NCBI RefSeq assembly: GCF_036417845.1
Contig: NC_089994.1
Span: 17,254,001-17,318,000 of the forward strand
Direction: 5' to 3'
Source: Apteryx mantelli
Lineage: Eukaryota > Chordata > Aves > Apterygiformes > Apterygidae
Length of the DNA: 64,000 nt
In this document: positions 57,865 through 64,000 of the stretch, one piece after another
How the letters are laid out: every line of letters starts with the position of its first letter
Position numbering within the stretch: the first letter of the stretch is position 1
Made by a program: the position numbers and the translations under genes
The notes under the pieces: generated by a model
What the model saw: only the letters and a program-made list of their open reading frames with translations
The model's database searches: none
Told to the model about the DNA's origin: nothing

Positions 57865-59785
57865 GGTAGGTTTTGAGCGCTGGCAGCGACGCCGGGCCCG
57901 CGGGGCGGCGAGGCTCCCTCCCCTTGGTGCGCGCTCGGCTCCCATCCTTGTGAAGCTCTTGTTGTTAAAAAAAAACCCAAACAAACCCTTTTTCCTGGGT
58001 GAAGGTCGGGGTTGTGCGATGTTGTAAGAGATGCTGTGTGTTACCAAGAGTTAGTTGCGCTAATTAGCAGGAGGTCCAATAAAACAAGTTTTTCTTTTAT
58101 CACTGTTACTAAGTGCTGTTGTAAATCAATTAAAATGTATTCTAGTAATTCTGTTTTTCCTTTGGCTGCCCTGGGCTCCTGTTTGAAGAAGTAGAGCCAG
58201 TAACAGCACTTTGTGCGGCGAAAACCGCGGTGGTTGGGGGAGAAACTGTGCCAGGAGCGAGGGCTGGGGAGCCACCGCCTCTCTGCGAGCCGTCTCTTCC
58301 TTCCCTTCGAGCCTCCTCCCTTTCTCCTGTCTAAATGGCCTCGTTTTAAGTAGAATTTGCAAACTTTTGCTGGATTTTCCTCGTTTTGCGAAGGGTTTCT
58401 CGCGGCGCGGTCGATAACGGGGGGAGACTCGTTAGCGGAGGCGTTCGCTGGAGGCTCCGCTCTTAGCGGGCAGGAGGCATCTCGCCCGGGTGGTTTTGCT
58501 AACTCTTGAATATCAGCAGAACACAAATAGCCATTTAATGATAGCTGGGTTTGAGTCCCAAATAAAGACCTACCCGGTCTATCAGCCTACCCGGAAGATG
58601 AAGGATCCGTTAAATCCTACATGGAGACGAGCATCTCCACTGCGACTGCTGAACTCCTTAAGGCAGGCCAGGCTCGGCTTTGGCTGCGGCAGCCACGCGC
58701 GACTGACCCGTCCTGTCCTCTCGGCTACGCTTATGGAAAATGAACTTGGTAAATTAATTGGTTTTTTGTTTGTTTTGTAGGATTTATTTCTTAGGATTTA
58801 ATTTTTTCCCCTCTGGAACAACCTGACTCTTGCATGCCGCGGGGGTCCGGTTCCCGGGAAAGGTCGGTTCTCCGCACGACGAGGCCTGGCCCCTGTCTTG
58901 GCCACGACTCCAGCTCAATCTCTAGATGCTCGGTTATAATCCCGGGTTGGAAAATTAGGCCCTTAGAGCTGAGATGCCCCAAAATTGCTGGGAATAGGAG
59001 AGGACCTGGGACACGGGCGACTCTGAGACTCCCAGCCTGGGAACCGCGGCCCCTTCCGCCCTCCGGGGCAGAGGGGCTGGTGCATTTTAGGGGCATTTGT
59101 CCATATTAATCTATAAAACAAGCTGGCATAATAAATGTCGCCTAAATAGAACTCTAGTAAACATAGCTCATCTTGAGTGTACAATAAAAATAATATACAG
59201 CTGCCTCGCTGGCGCAGGCGCCCGCTGGTGCGGAGGAGCCGGGATATCACGCGCCAGCCCGGCGCAATTTGCTAGCGGCTGCCGAGCCGAGTTGCAGGGT
59301 GCTCAGGTTCATGCTAATTTTCCAACCTCCTTTGTTTTTTCTTCCTTTTGCATCTTTGCAAGAAACGGTTGGTTTAGAAGCGCCGAGATACGATGTGCTT
59401 TCCCTCTCCCCCTGCCCTGAAGGAAGGCACTTGCATCGGAAAAAGCCTCTCGCGCTTTCAGGGGAGGCGGAGGGGCGAGGTCGGGGACGGCGCGGTGTTT
59501 TTAAGATTGGGAAGGGGGAGCTCGGTCGGGGCTGGGGGGACGTTTGCAGCCCCGCCGGCGCGTCAGACCCGTCCTGCTCCTGGGGGACCCTCCTTGGCTC
59601 GGCGCCCGCGGGGACGGAGGAGACCTTGTTCGTTCGTAATAGAGCCGTCGGGGACCCTCCTTCCCTCCCCTCCGCGCCCATTAGGCGAGGAAAGGGAACA
59701 ACCTGCCTCTCGCATTACCGAGGAAGAAGTATCACAAAGCAGCTCTCTGTAAAAATAACCTTTGCAGTGCACAGAAAGACCCTTC
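57865..59785. other. Alternating small AT patches and GC-rich DNA
   Basis: AT patches at 58050-58170, 58500-58560, 58740-58810 and 59095-59200 may be short regulatory segments. The GC-rich parts hold nothing recognised. Confidence 0.35.
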
Positions 59786-59794
59786 TTTATGGGT

Positions 59795-61085
59795 GAGGGA
59801 AAGTGCTTAAAATGCTTAGAGGGAATAAACAGCTTTTAATGAAGTTACATTGCCACATAATGGGTATCATAAAATTGCCTTCATAGTACAGGGTCCCAGG
59901 ATGGCTTTTATTATTGACTGAGCTGGAATCCTGTCTGTAAAGCTCCAGCAGCTGCAGAGGGGAGAATGCAAAGTCTTCTTAAATTACCTGATTGAAATAA
60001 CTGGCAAATATTCTGCTTTGCTGCTTTGTTGAAGGCAAAGCTGCCTTTGGGGTGGTCTGTCAGACCTGGTTTGCAGATTCTGAAGAACACAGGAGTTTCA
60101 TTGCAGCAAAACAGATGTTCATCTTGTTTCTCTATCGGCTGTTTGATGAGAAATTTATTGCTCTTCTGCTGGGCTGGAGCTCCTCTGCTGTGGAGTCTAT
60201 TAGCCAGCCCAGGAGCTGGCGGGAAGCCAGGAAAGCAGTGTTTTGATGAAACCCATGAAAGCTCTGGTTCGAAGGCGCCAGTAATAATGCATCGGCTAGA
60301 CTCTTCTGATTGGGCAATTGATTGCTCTGATTTGATTTATTGATCAATACCCTCAAATTTGGCGTCTGAGAAGCTGAACTAATCTTTAACTGCTGTGAAC
60401 ATCTCTGCCTGGTGGAGAATTAGAACTGATAAGGAATGTATGAAAGGAATCTGAGCTTATCTTAATCACACAGTGCCCCAGCGCTGCCTCGGCTGAGCGC
60501 GGGGAGATGTGTGCAGAACACAATCACCAGGCAGAACAGGGCAGATCTATAAATTGATGGAATTCAAAGCCTCCAGCATCGATTACCATTATAACAAACA
60601 GTGGCGCGCAGAATGTCTGATTATTTTTAGACAAAGATTCTGTGCTCTCAGCAGCAATTTTGCTGATGCTGTCACTGTGTCAGATGTCTGTTGTTGATTG
60701 CAATTAGATGCAATACAAAAAAAAAAAAATTTAAACTATCTCTGCCTATAGTTTTATTTCCACTTATTAAATCTCCTCCTTTGTTTGCCTCCGCCTAATG
60801 TCTGCAGCTGGATGAAATATTGCATTACCAGAAGAGATCTCTTATATTCAGTTGGGTATAATCACTTTACAGATCATTGGATTATATCTGATATGGTTCA
60901 GATAATCCTGGGGAAATGTGGGGCATTTACTCTGCCTTGTTTAAACGCGCCCTGGTTTAGGGTTTTGGATGCAAATCTGCATAACGTTTGGGTTTTTGAA
61001 ACAGATCTGCAAACCTCCAAATGATCTAATTCTATTAAAATACTAATCAATTCCCCATTACGTCATTCAGCTTTCCCTCGGTGGC
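59795..61085. promoter_or_regulatory. Candidate conserved non-coding element, about 1.3 kb (strongest by composition)
   Basis: A continuous CpG-poor, medium-to-AT-rich unique block. It is full of homeodomain and POU-type words (TTGATTTATTGATCAATACC, GCATCGATTACCATTATAAC, TTGCAATTAGATGCAATAC) and holds a perfect reverse octamer ATGCAAAT at 60969. An A13 run near 60717 is the only simple repeat. No exon of CUX2 fits it. A developmental enhancer is the best guess. Confidence 0.55.
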
Positions 61086-61089
61086 AGAC

Positions 61090-62245
61090 GTCGGATCCAA
61101 CGTGGATTCGTTCTTTCCTCTTTGAGCAGCTTCTAGAGCTGCAACAGCGGAGGCTTTAATGGTTTTACAGAATGAATATCCCTTTGCGGAGACTCGATCT
61201 TGGAAGCCCTCGGCCGTGAAGGGCGCCGGGCGCGCGCCTCGCCCCGAGCTCCGGCGGGCTTTGCCGTGGGGCTGGCTCCTGGGAATCCGCTGCCGCCGGA
61301 TTCCTGCGGCAGTTTGACGATTTCCAGTTTCTCCCATGTTTCAGAGCTGTTGGTTGAGGTCTGCTGCACGGCAGGGCATCCGTGAGCCGGAGCCCGTCCC
61401 GGCATGCCGCTGCCGGGCGGGAACGCTTGGGGCTCGCCCGCGCCGTCGGGACGACTCGGGACCGATTTCCGAAGCGGCTCGGCCCTGTGCGTGGCGGCGG
61501 ACCCGGCGGCGGCCCTTCGGGAGCCCGTGCCGCTGGGGCAGGCGCGGGTCTGGCTGCGCCGCGGAGCCTCGTCCTGCCGCGCGGACACGTGCGGCGGCTC
61601 CGGAGGCCCATGGAAAAACGCGCCGCCGCCGCCGAGGAGTGCTGTGCTGCTGGCAGCTGGTGTTTTCTTTCTTTGGGAAATCTAATATATTGATTAGCTT
61701 TCTTCAGAACGGCATCAATAAAGCGTATAATGGCATGGCTGGTGCCTGCGGCGTCTCCTCCCCGGGTCGGAGCCCTGCCGGAGCCGGGAAGCCTGGGGTG
61801 GCCGGGCGGCTCCGACTCCGGCTCCCACCCAGTGCCTCCCTTTCCTGGCAGCGCCGGGACCATGCGGCCGAGTGAGCGGCCTTGGCCGGGCACCCTGCTG
61901 CTCCGCGCCGGGGTGGCCCAGTGCAGCCTTCCTCCTCCTCCTCCTCGCGCCGGGAAGGGGGAACCCGCTTTGGCTCCCGGGACGGGGGCTGTGCCGGCGC
62001 CCGCTGCTGCGTGAATCCGGTGCCGTTCAGGCGATCCGGTGGGCGGCGAGGCCGGGAAGCGCCCCTGCCCTGGCCCTCTCCGTCTCCCGCGGCAGCGGCC
62101 GCCCCCGGCAGGAGCGGCCGGCCGATCCCCGGGGCGCCGGGATGCCCGCCGGGTCCCCGCGGGGGCATGGGCGCGCTGCGGCTCCGGTTTGGCCCGAGGC
62201 TCGCGGGTTGCCGCTCCGGCCCGGCAGTCGCGGCCGGAAAAGAAA
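61090..62245. other. GC-rich intron spacer
   Basis: CpG-dense, with a (TCC)n run at 61931-61948. The very long minus-strand open frame across it is low-complexity and judged chance. Confidence 0.5.
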
Positions 62246-62249
62246 GCAG

Positions 62250-62640
62250 ATGATGCATTTTCCATTAAAGCGTCTCGGGGAGTTTAGAGGGTTTTTTATT
62301 GTTGTTTTTGCGGTGGTTTTTTTAAGCTGATTGATTGCAGTAATGAATGGGAGCCCGGCAATGGTTTGGACCGGCTGCTTGGCTGCTGGGCGCCGATTTA
62401 AAGTCCTCGCTGGCTTTGAACCCTCTTAACTATTTCTGTCAAAGCAGAGCAGCTTTCATCTGTAAAATATGCAGAAACAAAGCGGGATCTTATTTAGCAC
62501 TCTCCTAAGCCCGGCTCTGACCTTAGGTGCCAGCGTCTTTAGGAACGGATGTCTTGCAGTTGTCAAGAGCCATATTATATACTGCTGTTTTATTTATGTT
62601 ATTTCTTCTTGGTTCACTGGACAGCGAATCCTTCCCGGGA
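62250..62640. promoter_or_regulatory. Candidate conserved non-coding element
   Basis: Low-CpG DNA (TTGATTGCAGTAATGAATGG, TTTATTTATGTTATTTCTTC). Confidence 0.35.
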
Positions 62641-62644
62641 AAAT

Positions 62645-63005
62645 GGCCCGTACCAGCACGCGGCGCCTTGTCAGGATGCATCACGGTTCCAGGCAGCGCC
62701 ACCCGCGGAGGATAATCTTATGGCTGCTTTTATTTTTCTTGCTGGTTCCAGGCCAGGATGCTTCCCAAAGCGTCGCTGGCGCCGCGTGGCCCGGGTCGGA
62801 TTTCCATTTTCCACAGGGGGCCGAGTGCTCGTGGAGACGGATTCGCCCGCGGTGCGCGGTCGGCATAGCCCGGGCTCGGGTTTGCAGCGCCCTCGGACCG
62901 CGCGGAGCTGCTGCCGCTGCCCCGGCCGCCTGCCCGCCCGCGCGGGGAGCATCGTCCCCGCTGGCTCGTTTCAGATAGCGAGCGGGAGAGGGATTTTTCA
63001 AGGGG
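62645..63005. other. GC-rich intron spacer
   Basis: Nothing recognised. Confidence 0.5.
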
Positions 63006-63007
63006 AG

Positions 63008-63345
63008 AAAAAAAAAAAAATTGACAGCTGATGACTATGGGAAGATGTTTTTAAAAGGCGAAACAATTTACAATAATTAGAAATTTATAAAATGTCTTTA
63101 AACATGGTGGTAATAGGGATAAGAAAACACTTGCTGCGATGTAATCAGTTATTAGCAGCTGATCATTTATCTCGATGGATAGTTGCTGCTGGTACATGAG
63201 ACACGTAATAAAAGGACTCTTGATTAACTAATTTGAATATCTTTTGAGAACAAATTCCGAGTCCTCTTTTCTCCCCATTGTAACGGATCCGTACATCTGC
63301 GAGATAAACACTGAATGAATATGGTAATGAATATGGCTCTGGAAG
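63008..63345. promoter_or_regulatory. Candidate conserved non-coding element
   Basis: AT-rich, CpG-poor (CAATTTACAATAATTAGAAA, CTTGATTAACTAATTTGAAT, TATTAGCAGCTGATCATTTA). Confidence 0.45.
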
Positions 63346-63349
63346 CGTA

Positions 63350-64000
63350 GCCCTCGAGCGCTGCCGTCACCGCCGCCGCCGCGGAGCTCGCGGGAGAGGG
63401 GCCGGGCGGCTCGGCAGCGCGGGGCCGGGCTCCATCCTCATCCCGAGCGGCCTTCCCGCGCCGGTGTCCCCGTCCCGCTCGGGCCTCCCGGCGCGTTCGC
63501 GGGGTGGCGACCGGGGCAGCAAAATATCAGGGTAGCGGGAGCTGTTGAGCTGCTCGCGAGCGGCCACCGATACTGTGCATCAGATAGCATTGCTCGAAGC
63601 ATGTGTATATGTGCGTGTGTATATGTATTTTTTAATGCAGCCTTTTCATATCTGCCTGGGAATGGAAGTCTAACGCGCGTCTCGAATCTCTGCCCTCGTG
63701 GAGATCCCATTACAGCCGCTTTGATAAAGCGCCGTAAACCCCGATTCCATTTTAGATTAGGAGCTTGCGTGGCTCCGGCTGGGCCCGGCCGAGCGGAGCG
63801 TGCCGGCTGCGCGGTGTCCCAACCGGCGGCGGGGCACGACCCTGCGGAGAGCGGCGGCAGCAGAGGGACGAAGCGCGGCGTGCACCCGGGCCGCGCTTTT
63901 TTCCCAGGCGAGCTCAGCAATGCCCAGACCAGATCCGAGCCGTGGCTGCAGCCGAGCCCCGGCCGGAACGCCCGGTGCAAACCCGCGATGCTCCGCCGTC
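63350..64000. other. GC-rich intron DNA to end of window
   Basis: A short (GT)/(TA) run at 63602-63630. Nothing else recognised. Confidence 0.5.

Larger units (their letters stand above)
17109..64000 (+). other. CUX2: CUX2 intron 1 (5' 46.9 kb; continues past window)
   Basis: No further CUX2 exon is found; I looked for exon 2 starting KELN. The intron alternates AT-rich, CpG-poor blocks with GC/CpG-rich spacers. A very long first intron is also a feature of mammalian CUX2. The individual blocks follow. Confidence 0.85.

Noticed and set aside
61165-62265. 366-codon minus-strand frame
   Set aside because: Low-complexity Pro/Ala/Arg/Gly content as expected from CpG-rich DNA; no family resemblance.

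Overview
This is vertebrate nuclear DNA, almost certainly from a bird. Three gene loci are recognisable by translated exons. They lie in the order CCDC63 – MYL2 – CUX2, which is the order I know from the human 12q24 region. A sauropsid, most likely avian, source is suggested by four things: a CR1-type non-LTR retrotransposon fragment (about 46748-47275), very low interspersed-repeat content, GC- and CpG-rich spacers typical of a bird microchromosome, and a 165-residue MYL2 one residue shorter than the mammalian 166. The species cannot be named from the sequence.

Layout. Positions 1-1247 hold the last three coding exons and polyadenylation signal of CCDC63 on the plus strand, a gene of the outer-dynein-arm docking-complex family. 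Positions 2494-7570 hold the complete MYL2 gene (ventricular/slow-muscle myosin regulatory light chain) on the minus strand. It has seven coding exons with canonical splice sites that add up to 165 codons plus stop, and a recognisable HF-1a/MEF2 cardiac promoter. CCDC63 and MYL2 converge tail to tail. Positions 7641-16600 are intergenic: GC-rich DNA, one AT-rich homotypic motif cluster, a purine-rich minisatellite, a 26-bp tandem repeat and several microsatellites. A CpG island (about 16605-17720) carries the first coding exon of CUX2 (17046-17108, plus strand). Everything from 17109 to the end is the first part of the very long CUX2 intron 1. CUX2 exon 2 was not found.

The CUX2 intron looks like an archipelago. 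Blocks of 200 to 1700 bp of AT-rich, CpG-poor, homeodomain-motif-rich DNA, which resemble vertebrate conserved non-coding elements, alternate with GC- and CpG-rich spacers in which I see nothing functional. I mark the blocks as candidate regulatory DNA. No alignment was possible, so conservation is inferred from composition only.

The most interesting non-genic signals are: a nested set of mutually exclusive inverted repeats at about 55328-55539; a near-perfect TTTGACAC/GTGTCAAA palindrome cluster at 37858-37932; four ATCGAT sites (the CUX-family target word) packed around CUX2 exon 1; and a homotypic AAT(A/G)CATTTT cluster at 10167-10486. All long open frames other than the exons listed are best explained as chance frames in GC-rich DNA.
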